DNA of 64,000 bases from UBA11400 sp964473555 (GTDB lineage Bacteria; Bacteroidota; Rhodothermia; Balneolales; HLUCCA01): contig CAYYPL010000002.1 in assembly GCA_964473555.1 (NCBI GenBank), positions 1 to 64,000 on the forward strand, written 5' to 3'. Of the stretch, positions 25,658-33,062 are shown in pieces. Made by a program: the position numbers and the translations under genes. Within the stretch, counting starts at the first letter, position 1. Every line of letters starts with the position of its first letter. A model generated the notes under the pieces. It was given only the letters and a program-made list of their open reading frames with translations. It did not search any database and was not told where the DNA came from.

Positions 25658-25825
25658 GCAAATGTCTGGTTCGCAGCGGGTATCAAAAGTGGAGTGGGAT
25701 TCTCGCTTATCAGTTGTGTGGTGGCTCCAAGATTTGATTTTGAGGATTTCGAACTAGCCGACAAAGACGAACTGATGAAATCGTTTCCGAATCTGGAAAA
25801 CAAAATCAAAGAGTTCAGTTTGTAA
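25658..25825 (+). pseudogene. 3' fragment of a DUF985 cupin gene
   Basis: An open stretch of 55 codons (ending TAA 25823-25825) with no start. Its translation begins ANVWFAAGIKSGVGF and closely matches the last third of the intact DUF985 cupin at 26782-27264 (ANTWFAAGIKSGEGF). It follows the NRPS-like gene by 9 bp. A second copy of the cupin therefore existed here and lost its 5' part when the upstream segment arrived. Confidence 0.85.
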
Positions 25826-25992
25826 ACATATAGTTTGAGCAAACTGAAAATAGTAATCTCTGATATAAACATGTTTCTGTGTGGAATCTAACATACAGTT
25901 GGGATCTTGGGTCAGATTCGTTTAAAAAGTTGATACTGGTGTAGAAGTGGTGTAAATTTGCACCAATTCTAACTATTTTCACCTTATGGCAC

Positions 25993-26046
25993 TGAAAGCT
26001 TCCCCTAACTAGCTACGTTTGTTATTAGGTTTTTGTATTTGATGGT
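25993..26046 (-). mobile_element. Solitary IS end
   Basis: 54 bp identical, except for one base, to the left (orfB-side) end of the IS at 20427-21660, in the same orientation; similarity stops at about 26050. No transposase is attached. It follows a promoter-like TAAATTTG (25953-25960) and an ATGGCAC, as if a gene start had been interrupted. Together with the full IS it encloses the isocyanide/NRPS-like locus. Confidence 0.9.
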
Positions 26047-26134
26047 TGTGTATGCTCTCCCAATAATTGGCATTGTAAATAAGTGGATTGCTATTAATTT
26101 ACATCCAACCAAACCTATCACTATTTTGCACACA

Positions 26135-26728
26135 ATGACTGAAAAACAAATTGAAAGAGTTAAAACCAAAATCAAAAAAATAAAAGCGGCTCTTGCGGCT
26201 GATAAAAAACGATGGGGTGGTTATTATGACGACAGTCGTGGGCTTCGTTATGCTCCTCCACAATTTCACATTCAAATTGGCGACTTTTCGGGCGGACTAC
26301 GATACATGAACTGGTTTAATAAAAACTTTCCAGACGACAGTTGTTATCCCGATTTTTTATTCGAGTGGACAATTATACTTTTCAAGACCGGCAGACTGAA
26401 AGAAGCTGAGAAAAAAGCATTTGAAACGTTTTGTAGTAAGACGTATCTGTTCGACTTTTTTTTCGGCAGACCAGTAACGAAGCTTGAAAAATATGAAGGC
26501 TCAAACTTGGAAACTCAAGAGTTTGCAGATAACCTTTTTTACTACACTAACAAGCATGACAACTTGACCGACTTTTCAGAGTGGTTAGAAAAGTTTTTAC
26601 TAACAGAAAAATTTATACGTGTAAGCAACAAATTTCTCGAAATTCAGGAACGACTTGCAACTGAAGTCGATACTGAAAAAAGACATTATTTAATCCAACA
26701 CAAAAGACAATTGGTAAATGAATTGTGA
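26135..26728 (+). CDS. Hypothetical protein
   Basis: 197 residues from ATG 26135; the frame opens upstream at 26033 but that part is IS-end sequence. Highly charged N-terminus (KQIERVKTKIKKIKAALAADKKRWGG), then GLRYAPPQFHIQIGDFSGGLRYMNWFNKNFPDDSCYPDF and helical repeats that could be TPR-like (RLKEAEKKAFETF). I recall similar conserved hypothetical proteins in accessory regions of Bacteroidota but cannot give a function. AT-rich. Confidence 0.7.
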   Translation: MTEKQIERVKTKIKKIKAALAADKKRWGGYYDDSRGLRYAPPQFHIQIGDFSGGLRYMNWFNKNFPDDSCYPDFLFEWTIILFKTGRLKEAEKKAFETFCSKTYLFDFFFGRPVTKLEKYEGSNLETQEFADNLFYYTNKHDNLTDFSEWLEKFLLTEKFIRVSNKFLEIQERLATEVDTEKRHYLIQHKRQLVNEL

Positions 26729-26781
26729 CATGGCTATTTCGGAGGTCGTTGTGCCAGTCATTTCGGAAATTTAAACCCACC

Positions 26782-27264
26782 ATGACTGCAGAATCCATCA
26801 TAGAACGACTCAATCTCACCCGGCACCCTGAGGGTGGATTTTACAGGGAAACGTACCGAGCAGAGAAATCAATCACGCTTAACGATGGTAGAATCAGAAG
26901 TGCCGGGACTGCCATTTATTATTTGCTTAAGGGTACAGACAAATCGCATTTCCATAGAGTGGAATCAGACGAGCTTTGGTTGTTTCATCAAGGTGAGCCC
27001 TTGGAAATCCACATGATTACCAACGACGGAGTTATCGAAACGAGAGTCTTGGGTAATCGACTGGACTTGAACGAAGAACCGCAGATCGCGATTCCCGCTA
27101 ATACGTGGTTCGCGGCAGGAATCAAAAGCGGTGAGGGTTTTACTCTTGTCAGTTGTGTGGTGGCTCCAGGGTTCGATTTTGAAGATTTCGAGTTAGCCGA
27201 CAGGAATGAGCTGATTAAATTGTATCCGAATCTCGTAGACGAAATCAAAGCACTCAGTTTATGA
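26782..27264 (+). CDS. DUF985 cupin-fold protein
   Basis: 160 residues from ATG 26782. The pattern HPEGGFYRETYR at residues 15-26, SHFHRVESDELWLFHQGEPLEIHMI in the middle and WFAAGIKSGEGFTLVSCVVAPGFDFEDFEL near the end identifies the Cupin_5/DUF985 family (relatives of plant and bacterial proteins of unknown enzymology). The conserved histidine and glutamate of the cupin metal site are present. A truncated paralogue lies at 25658-25825. Confidence 0.9.
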   Translation: MTAESIIERLNLTRHPEGGFYRETYRAEKSITLNDGRIRSAGTAIYYLLKGTDKSHFHRVESDELWLFHQGEPLEIHMITNDGVIETRVLGNRLDLNEEPQIAIPANTWFAAGIKSGEGFTLVSCVVAPGFDFEDFELADRNELIKLYPNLVDEIKALSL

Positions 27265-27698
27265 ATTCATAGGTTGTATAACATGAGAAAAGTGGATTTA
27301 CCAGTTTAAGTAAAGACGAAATTTTGCGCATTTCAAAATCTAGGTCCAATGTCTAAATATCGATAGAGCAATGTTGTCTAAGAAGATGTAATCAGAATTC
27401 ATCAATTTAGAAAGGTTTGTTTTTGTCGTTGATTTAATACGACAGAACCACACTCAATAGAATCCATTCAGTTACCATGTATGGAATCATATGGTTTTAC
27501 ATTGTAGGGTTGATTTCAGTGTTTGATGTCTGATGGGTCAATAAGAACCACTTTTTCTGAGTGAAGTTTAGTGGACTTTCAGGTACATTGGAGTAAAGGA
27601 ATTAATCAACAGCTTTGTACTTCGAAGTCCATTATTTGTAAAGTCGCAGAACGTTGGTGATAAGGAATTGACCCCGTTATTTTAATATAAAACTATCC
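27265..27698. other. Intergenic stretch with possible attC remnant
   Basis: No gene seen. The end (about 27570-27665) contains AACAGC, GTACTTCGAAG and CAGAACGTTGGTG, elements in the same order as in the attC sites at 15869 and 17940, with a GTTGGTG core-like box at 27653. I could not pair it with an R'' box, so it is only a possible degraded attC. Confidence 0.3.
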
Positions 27699-30227
27699 AT
27701 GTCCTATATCATACCACCCAATCTGGTAGGACTTACAGACGAGGAGCTGCAACAATCTCGAAGTACATTTGGTTTAAACCAAGCCACCAACCTCAAAAAA
27801 GGAAGGTGGTACAACATCGTGTTCGATATCGTAAAAGAACCGATGCTGCTGTTGCTCATTGCCGTTGCAGTGATCTATGTGATAGTAGGGAATTATTCCG
27901 AAGCACTGTTCATGTTAGGAGCTATTTTCGCGGTATCTGGCATTTCATTTTACCAGGATAATCGAAGTAAAAAGGCCCTGGAAGCGCTCGAAAAACTCAA
28001 CGAACCACTCAGCACGGTTATCCGAAATGGAAAAGTCCTTCACATTCCAACCCGAGAGATTTCCGTGAACGACCTGTGCATCATTGAGGAGGGGAAAATG
28101 ATCAATGCCGATGGACAGATTGTCCATAGCAATGACTTTTCGGTGAATGAAGCGTCACTTACTGGTGAAAGCTACTCGGTGTTCAAAAGTGCGGATTCTG
28201 AGGATCGGAACGTGTACAGTGGAACCTTGGTGGTTTCGGGATTGGCCATTTTTAAAGTCGAACAAATTGGTAGCCAAACCAAACTAGGTAAAATCGGACT
28301 ATCCATTCAGGAAATAAAAGAAGAATCATCTCCTCTGCATAACCAGATCACGAAATTCGTGAAGTACATGGCGGCTATTGGGATAGCGGTCTTTATGCTT
28401 GTTTGGGGATTCAGTTTCTGGCAGTCCGGGAATCTTATTGAAAGCTTGTTAGTAGGCTTAACCCTGGCGATGTCGATTTTACCGGAAGAAATTCCGGTCG
28501 CGTTTACCACTTTTATGGCTTTGGGGGCCTGGAAACTCATGAAAGAAGGGATCATCATTAAACGAAGCAGTGTGATCGAAACCTTAGGAAGCACCACTGT
28601 CATTTGTTCCGACAAAACGGGCACCATCACCGAAAATTCGATGCATCTCTCCTTACTGTACGACTTCAAAAACAACCGAATCGTAGAGGAGTCTGATTTC
28701 AATGCTCCGGAACTTGGCGAACTGATCCAGTATGCTATGTGGAGTAGTGAACCTGTTCCGTTCGATCCGATGGAGAAACGTATTCATCAGGTGTATGAAC
28801 AGACTCAATCAAAGGATCGCCGAACGGACTACCGCATGATTCATGAGTATCCACTGGACGGAAAACCTCCGATGATGACCCATATTTTTGAGGATGGATC
28901 CGGAAATCGTATCATCGCTGCCAAAGGAGCTCCCGAAGCACTCATGGAAGTCTCCAACCTCTCACAATCCGAAAAAGATATACTCCGAAAACGAATTCAG
29001 GATTTCGGTAAACAAGGCTACCGGGTGTTGGGAGTAGCCAGGGCCAGCTTCGACGGCACCGATTTCCCTGAAAAACAACAAGACTTCCCGTTTGAATTTT
29101 TGGGATTTACCGTGTTTTATGATCCACCGAAAAAGGACATCCACCAGGTGTTTCAGCAGATTTACCAGGCCGGAATCAAAGTAAAAGTAATCACGGGCGA
29201 TAATGCCGACACCACCCATGCCATCGCTCAACAAGCCGGAATCATCAATGAATCATTACCAATAAATGGTACAGAAATCGTTGAGCGTACTCAGAACGAA
29301 GTTAGGGCTTTATCCCGTAAAACAACGTTGTTCACTCGCATGTTTCCTGAAGCAAAACTGGCAATGGTGAACGCGTTAAAACAGGATGGTGAGGTGGTAG
29401 CGATGCTTGGTGACGGTGTGAATGATGCTCCAGCACTTAAATCGGCCCATATTGGCGTTGCAATGGGAAATAAAGGAACTGAAATCGCCAAAGCGGCTGC
29501 ACTTATGGTGATTACCAACGATGATTTGGGCAAATTGATCACCGCCATAGCTGCCGGAAGACGAATTTATGCCAACATCAAAAAAGCCATTCAGTATATC
29601 ATTTCCATCCACATTCCGATCATTCTAACGGTATCCCTACCGGTACTGTTGAGATGGAAATTCCCCCATATTTTTACGCCCGTGCACGTCATATTTCTAG
29701 AACTGATCATGGGTCCAACCTGCTCCATAGTTTACGAAAACGAACCCATGGAGAAGAACACTATGGAGCAAAAGCCGCGGAAAATGACGGATACATTCCT
29801 GAATTTACATGAGCTTACCCTCAGTATCATCCAAGGTTTACTCATTACAGCCGGAGTTATCTTTGTTTATCATGATGCGGTTCATAGCGGTCGGGACGAA
29901 CAAACTACCCGGGCAATGGTATTCACCACCCTGATTTTTGCCAATATTTTTCTGAGTTTAGTCAATCGTTCGTTCGTTTACAGTCTGTTTGAAAGCATCA
30001 AAAACAAAAACAATCTTTTTCCAATCATCATTGGGGTGACCCTGATGACGCTATTTACCATTTTGTACATCCCTATGTTCGCCGAGTTCTTTAAACTAAA
30101 CAGTTTAAACCTTCAGGAATTTGGATTAACCGTTTTGGTTGCAGCAGTATCTGTAATTTGGTTTGAAGTGTTTAAATGGATGAAATTCAGGCGGATACGG
30201 AATTTCAACGCCAGTCACAAACATTGA
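27699..30227 (+). CDS. P2-type cation-transporting P-type ATPase
   Basis: 842 residues. All P-type landmarks are present: actuator loop ASLTGES near residue 152, PEEIPVAF in the M4 segment near 262, phosphorylation site CSDKTGTITEN near 303, nucleotide-domain AKGAPEAL near 408, TGDNAD near 495, GDGVNDAPAL near 569, and C-terminal membrane helices. N-terminal cation ATPase domain (GLTDEELQQSRSTFGLN). The P2 family moves Ca2+ or similar cations; PEEIP replaces the PEGLP of typical Ca2+ pumps, so the ion is uncertain. Monocistronic. Confidence 0.9.
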   Translation: MSYIIPPNLVGLTDEELQQSRSTFGLNQATNLKKGRWYNIVFDIVKEPMLLLLIAVAVIYVIVGNYSEALFMLGAIFAVSGISFYQDNRSKKALEALEKLNEPLSTVIRNGKVLHIPTREISVNDLCIIEEGKMINADGQIVHSNDFSVNEASLTGESYSVFKSADSEDRNVYSGTLVVSGLAIFKVEQIGSQTKLGKIGLSIQEIKEESSPLHNQITKFVKYMAAIGIAVFMLVWGFSFWQSGNLIESLLVGLTLAMSILPEEIPVAFTTFMALGAWKLMKEGIIIKRSSVIETLGSTTVICSDKTGTITENSMHLSLLYDFKNNRIVEESDFNAPELGELIQYAMWSSEPVPFDPMEKRIHQVYEQTQSKDRRTDYRMIHEYPLDGKPPMMTHIFEDGSGNRIIAAKGAPEALMEVSNLSQSEKDILRKRIQDFGKQGYRVLGVARASFDGTDFPEKQQDFPFEFLGFTVFYDPPKKDIHQVFQQIYQAGIKVKVITGDNADTTHAIAQQAGIINESLPINGTEIVERTQNEVRALSRKTTLFTRMFPEAKLAMVNALKQDGEVVAMLGDGVNDAPALKSAHIGVAMGNKGTEIAKAAALMVITNDDLGKLITAIAAGRRIYANIKKAIQYIISIHIPIILTVSLPVLLRWKFPHIFTPVHVIFLELIMGPTCSIVYENEPMEKNTMEQKPRKMTDTFLNLHELTLSIIQGLLITAGVIFVYHDAVHSGRDEQTTRAMVFTTLIFANIFLSLVNRSFVYSLFESIKNKNNLFPIIIGVTLMTLFTILYIPMFAEFFKLNSLNLQEFGLTVLVAAVSVIWFEVFKWMKFRRIRNFNASHKH

Positions 30228-30428
30228 CTTACCAAAGTACAAGACTGAATGACTTCAATCTACAACGGTAAATTATGGGTAGACTCTTGTACGATAAACT
30301 TCATAACTGTTTTATTGAATTATCACTGTAACACATTCGTGTATCATTTATTACGGAATTTCAGTTGTAGAAAAAAAACCCAGCAAAATTTGTCTTCAGC
30401 TTAACTTATTGTAGATTTTATATCAAAA

Positions 30429-30989
30429 ATGCAGGATGACTACTATATCGACGAACACTTCGTAAAAGTCTCAACACTTGAAAAAGGGGAGTACGAGAAT
30501 TGTGTGTTTAATGGATGCGACTTCTCAAAGCAGGATTTGTCCGAATGCTCATTCATCGAGTGTTCATTCGTGGACTGTAACCTGAGCCTCTGCAAGCTGT
30601 ATAAAACTGCGTTTCGGGATGTGGATTTTGAAGGATGTAAACTCTTAGGGCTCCGATTCGACTCGTGTAGTGAGTTTGGACTATCGTTCCGGTTCGATGG
30701 ATGTCAGCTGGATAATACATCGTTTGTTAGGACTAAAATCATGAAGACCGCATTCAAGAACTCATGTCTGAAGGAAGTAGATTTCACTGAGACCGACCTG
30801 ACCGAAGCCGTTTTTGATAATTGTGACTTGTCCAGAGCTACTCTCGACCGCACAGTTCTAGAAAAAGCCGATTTCAGGACGTCCTACAACTTTTCTATCG
30901 ATCCCGAGACCAATCGACTTAAAAAAGCACGGTTCTCTGCCCTTGGATTATCCGGTTTATTGTCCAAGTACGATATAGTTATTGAGTAG
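30429..30989 (+). CDS. Pentapeptide-repeat protein, Qnr/McbG-like
   Basis: 186 residues made of A(D/N)LXX-type pentapeptides (for example CSFIECSFVDCNLSLCKLYKT, in overlapping five-residue steps), interrupted near residue 85 by a loop as in Qnr proteins, and ending NFSIDPETNRLKKARFSA then GLSGLLSKYDIVIE, the dimerisation tail of Qnr-like proteins. These form right-handed quadrilateral beta-helices that mimic DNA and can protect gyrase. Whether this chromosomal member affects quinolone response is not known. Confidence 0.88.
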   Translation: MQDDYYIDEHFVKVSTLEKGEYENCVFNGCDFSKQDLSECSFIECSFVDCNLSLCKLYKTAFRDVDFEGCKLLGLRFDSCSEFGLSFRFDGCQLDNTSFVRTKIMKTAFKNSCLKEVDFTETDLTEAVFDNCDLSRATLDRTVLEKADFRTSYNFSIDPETNRLKKARFSALGLSGLLSKYDIVIE

Positions 30990-31021
30990 CTTAACAAGCA
31001 TTTAGGGTAAAAATAACTTAA

Positions 31022-31049
31022 ATAAAAGTAAATAATAATTTACTTTTAT
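31022..31049. promoter_or_regulatory. Palindromic operator of hicAB
   Basis: Perfect inverted repeat with 12-bp arms (ATAAAAGTAAAT, spacer AATA, ATTTACTTTTAT) ending two bases before the hicA start. Its position and the helix-turn-helix domain in the antitoxin suggest it is the HicB autoregulatory site. Confidence 0.75.
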
Positions 31050-31051
31050 GG

Positions 31052-31240
31052 ATGAAATGTTCTGAAGCATATCGTATTCTTTTGAGATATGGTTGGTATC
31101 CGGTTTCCCAGAAGCGGGCACACGTTAAGCTTCGGCTCGACTCTAAGCCCGGAACAATCATTTTTCCAAATCATGGAAGCCAGGAACTTGGTAAAGGACT
31201 GGAGAAAAAGTTATTCAAACTTGCTGGAATTAAAGTGTAG
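31052..31240 (+). CDS. hicA: HicA-type mRNA interferase toxin
   Basis: 62 residues, the usual HicA size. Double-stranded-RNA-binding-like fold with the catalytic histidine in IIFPNHGSQELGKGLEKKLFKLAGI; N-terminus SEAYRILLRYGW is typical. HicA cleaves mRNA and tmRNA when not bound by HicB. The toxin gene precedes the antitoxin gene, separated by 4 bp. Confidence 0.9.
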   Translation: MKCSEAYRILLRYGWYPVSQKRAHVKLRLDSKPGTIIFPNHGSQELGKGLEKKLFKLAGIKV

Positions 31241-31244
31241 GACC

Positions 31245-31634
31245 ATGAAAAAGCTCAAGAAAATAATCGAAGTTACCGTCGAAGTTACAAACACCGGATT
31301 TTCGGCGTACACGGAAGACATGGCTGTTTTTACAACCGGTGAGGATACGTCTCAGCTATACGACAATGTTGTCGAGGCAGTTAATATGGCAATGGAAGAC
31401 CATGGTTACATGATAAGCTCAGATAACATCCGATTGAATCTGGATCTACAGCAATTTTTCCAGCATTACAAGGTCTTGAATGCAAATTTTCTTGCAAAAC
31501 GCATTGGAATGAACCCGACGTTGTTATCGCAGTATGTCCGTGGCAAAAAACATCCATCGACCAAACAAGCCAACAAGATCATTTCCGGAATCCAGACGAT
31601 TGGTAAAGAGTTGGCCAGCATAAATTTAGTGTAA
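31245..31634 (+). CDS. hicB: HicB-type antitoxin with HTH domain
   Basis: 129 residues from ATG 31245; the open frame extends upstream only by overlapping hicA. The N-terminal half (VTVEVTNTGFSAYTEDMAVFTTG, then YDNVVEAVNMAMEDHG) is the partly degenerated RNase-H-like HicB fold that neutralises HicA. The C-terminal half FLAKRIGMNPTLLSQYVRGKK is an XRE-type helix-turn-helix for DNA binding, probably to the palindrome at 31022-31049. Confidence 0.87.
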   Translation: MKKLKKIIEVTVEVTNTGFSAYTEDMAVFTTGEDTSQLYDNVVEAVNMAMEDHGYMISSDNIRLNLDLQQFFQHYKVLNANFLAKRIGMNPTLLSQYVRGKKHPSTKQANKIISGIQTIGKELASINLV

Positions 31635-31637
31635 AAA

Positions 31638-31973
31638 ATGAAACTAATACAAGAACCTTTAATCGCCAACACTCCAAAACCACCATATTATGCCGTGGTT
31701 TTTACATCGGTCAGAACAGATGTCGATGACGGTTATGCCAACATGGCCAAATGGATGGTAGAATTAGCGGAGCAGCAGGATGGATATTTGGGTATGGAGA
31801 CTGCCCGCAATGAGGTTGGCATTACGGTGTCCTATTGGCGGGATCTTGAGTCGATTCGTAAATGGAAAGAGCATGCTTACCACAAAGTTGCCCAAGAAAA
31901 GGGTAGGGTCGATTGGTACTCTCATTACAAAACACGTATCGCATTGGTCGAGCGAGATTATGAATTTGGGTAA
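31638..31973 (+). CDS. Antibiotic biosynthesis monooxygenase-like protein
   Basis: 111 residues. ABM-domain pattern: YYAVVFTSVRTDVDDGYANM, then QDGYLGMETARNEVGITVSYWRDLESIRKWKEHAYH; these small ferredoxin-like barrels include quinol monooxygenases and haem-degrading enzymes. It starts 3 bp after hicB, so it may be co-transcribed with the toxin-antitoxin pair. Its TAA stop opens a repeat array (GTAAGCAGGC). Confidence 0.85.
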   Translation: MKLIQEPLIANTPKPPYYAVVFTSVRTDVDDGYANMAKWMVELAEQQDGYLGMETARNEVGITVSYWRDLESIRKWKEHAYHKVAQEKGRVDWYSHYKTRIALVERDYEFG

Positions 31974-32055
31974 GCAGGCAAATAGGCAAGCTGGCAAGCA
32001 GATTCATCAGGATCATCGTCTCTCATACCTGACCCCACATCCCTCATCCCTCGTC
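31971..32055. repeat. Inverted pair of short-period arrays
   Basis: The plus-strand arm (31973-31999) has an 8-bp period (AAGCAGGC, AAATAGGC, AAGCTGGC, AAGCAG). The minus-strand arm (32014-32055) has six 7-bp units beginning GACGAGG, GATGAGG, GATGTGG. The left arm starts at the stop codon of the monooxygenase-like gene. The remaining 210 bp to the next gene hold nothing I can name. Confidence 0.75.
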
Positions 32056-32265
32056 TGTACACCATTCAACGCCTCATCTGTGACCCAAATCGGAGTCAAC
32101 CGTGGTCAATTTGCCGGTTAAATGCGCATCATCTCGCTTTTCGTGTTCTGTTTAGTGGTATTCAATCTCAGCTGAACCACGATTCCGTGCCTTTTGAAAA
32201 GAGAAATATTCGAGATAAAGGCTTATCTTTTGCCATTGCAAACGAATCACTAGTCCGTTCAACTA

Positions 32266-33021
32266 ATGAAAAACACCAACTTTCTAAATCGTGTCATCGG
32301 CTTTTTGATTAGAAAAGCGAGAAACTATAGAGAAGATTATAAAATCGGCGAGAATATCCTTTTTGATTTTAAAAAACGCATTTTCCCTGCGAAAGATCCT
32401 GTCGTAATTTTCGATGTTGGGGCAAATATTGGTCAAACGGTGAAGATGTTTACCCGAATCTATCCTGAAGTGGATACCCATTGTTTTGAACCTGTTTCTG
32501 AAACGTTCACCGAATTGGTAAAAAGTACTGGATCACTCAAAAATGTGGTGTGTCACCAACTGGCTCTAGGTGATAAACAGGAATCCGTTGAAATAGCTCT
32601 GTTTGATGATAAATCCGTCTTAAACTCTCTTAAAAAGGAAGCTCAAAATCCCGAATCCAAGGTAATGGAAACGATTACGGTAACCACTGGGGATGAGTTC
32701 TGTAAGCTTCATTCGATAACACACATCGACTTACTCAAAATTGATACGGAAGGTTACGAAATCGAGGTTCTCAATGGATTTAAAGAGATGCTCAGTAAGG
32801 ATGCCATCAGTGTCTTGTATTGTGAGGTAGGGTTCAGCCCCGATGATTCCAGACACACATACCTGCCAAATTTATTGGATTTCGCTCATAGACATCATTT
32901 CAAATTTTACGGGATATATGAGCTTCATAATGCTAAAATTCTAAACGGCAATCATTATGCAAATATGCTGCTTATCCATACAAATCATCTAGAAAAATTT
33001 GGCCATTTGATGGCTAGATGA
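32266..33021 (+). CDS. FkbM-family methyltransferase
   Basis: 251 residues. SAM-binding motif I is VIFDVGANIGQTVKMF near residue 46; HCFEPVSETF near 75 is the acidic motif II, and LLKIDTEGYEIEVLNGF near 165 is the FkbM-family signature. Such enzymes methylate sugars or other small molecules, often in polysaccharide or glycolipid synthesis. It stands alone, convergent with the DUF4175 gene; its stop lies 6 bp before a heptad array. Confidence 0.9.
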   Translation: MKNTNFLNRVIGFLIRKARNYREDYKIGENILFDFKKRIFPAKDPVVIFDVGANIGQTVKMFTRIYPEVDTHCFEPVSETFTELVKSTGSLKNVVCHQLALGDKQESVEIALFDDKSVLNSLKKEAQNPESKVMETITVTTGDEFCKLHSITHIDLLKIDTEGYEIEVLNGFKEMLSKDAISVLYCEVGFSPDDSRHTYLPNLLDFAHRHHFKFYGIYELHNAKILNGNHYANMLLIHTNHLEKFGHLMAR

Positions 33022-33027
33022 AGTAAC

Positions 33028-33062
33028 CCTCATCTCTCATCCCTCATCTCTCATCTGCTCTC
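33028..33062 (-). repeat. Heptad array overlapping a stop codon
   Basis: Five minus-strand units: GAGAGCA, GATGAGA, GATGAGG, GATGAGA, GATGAGG. The stop codon of the gene at 33044-36457 is the TGA inside a GATGAGG unit, and that protein's last residues (RADER) are encoded by the repeat. Confidence 0.9.

Noticed and set aside
27570..27665. Third attC site before the P-type ATPase
   Set aside because: Only partial resemblance and no matching R'' box; kept as a note at low confidence.
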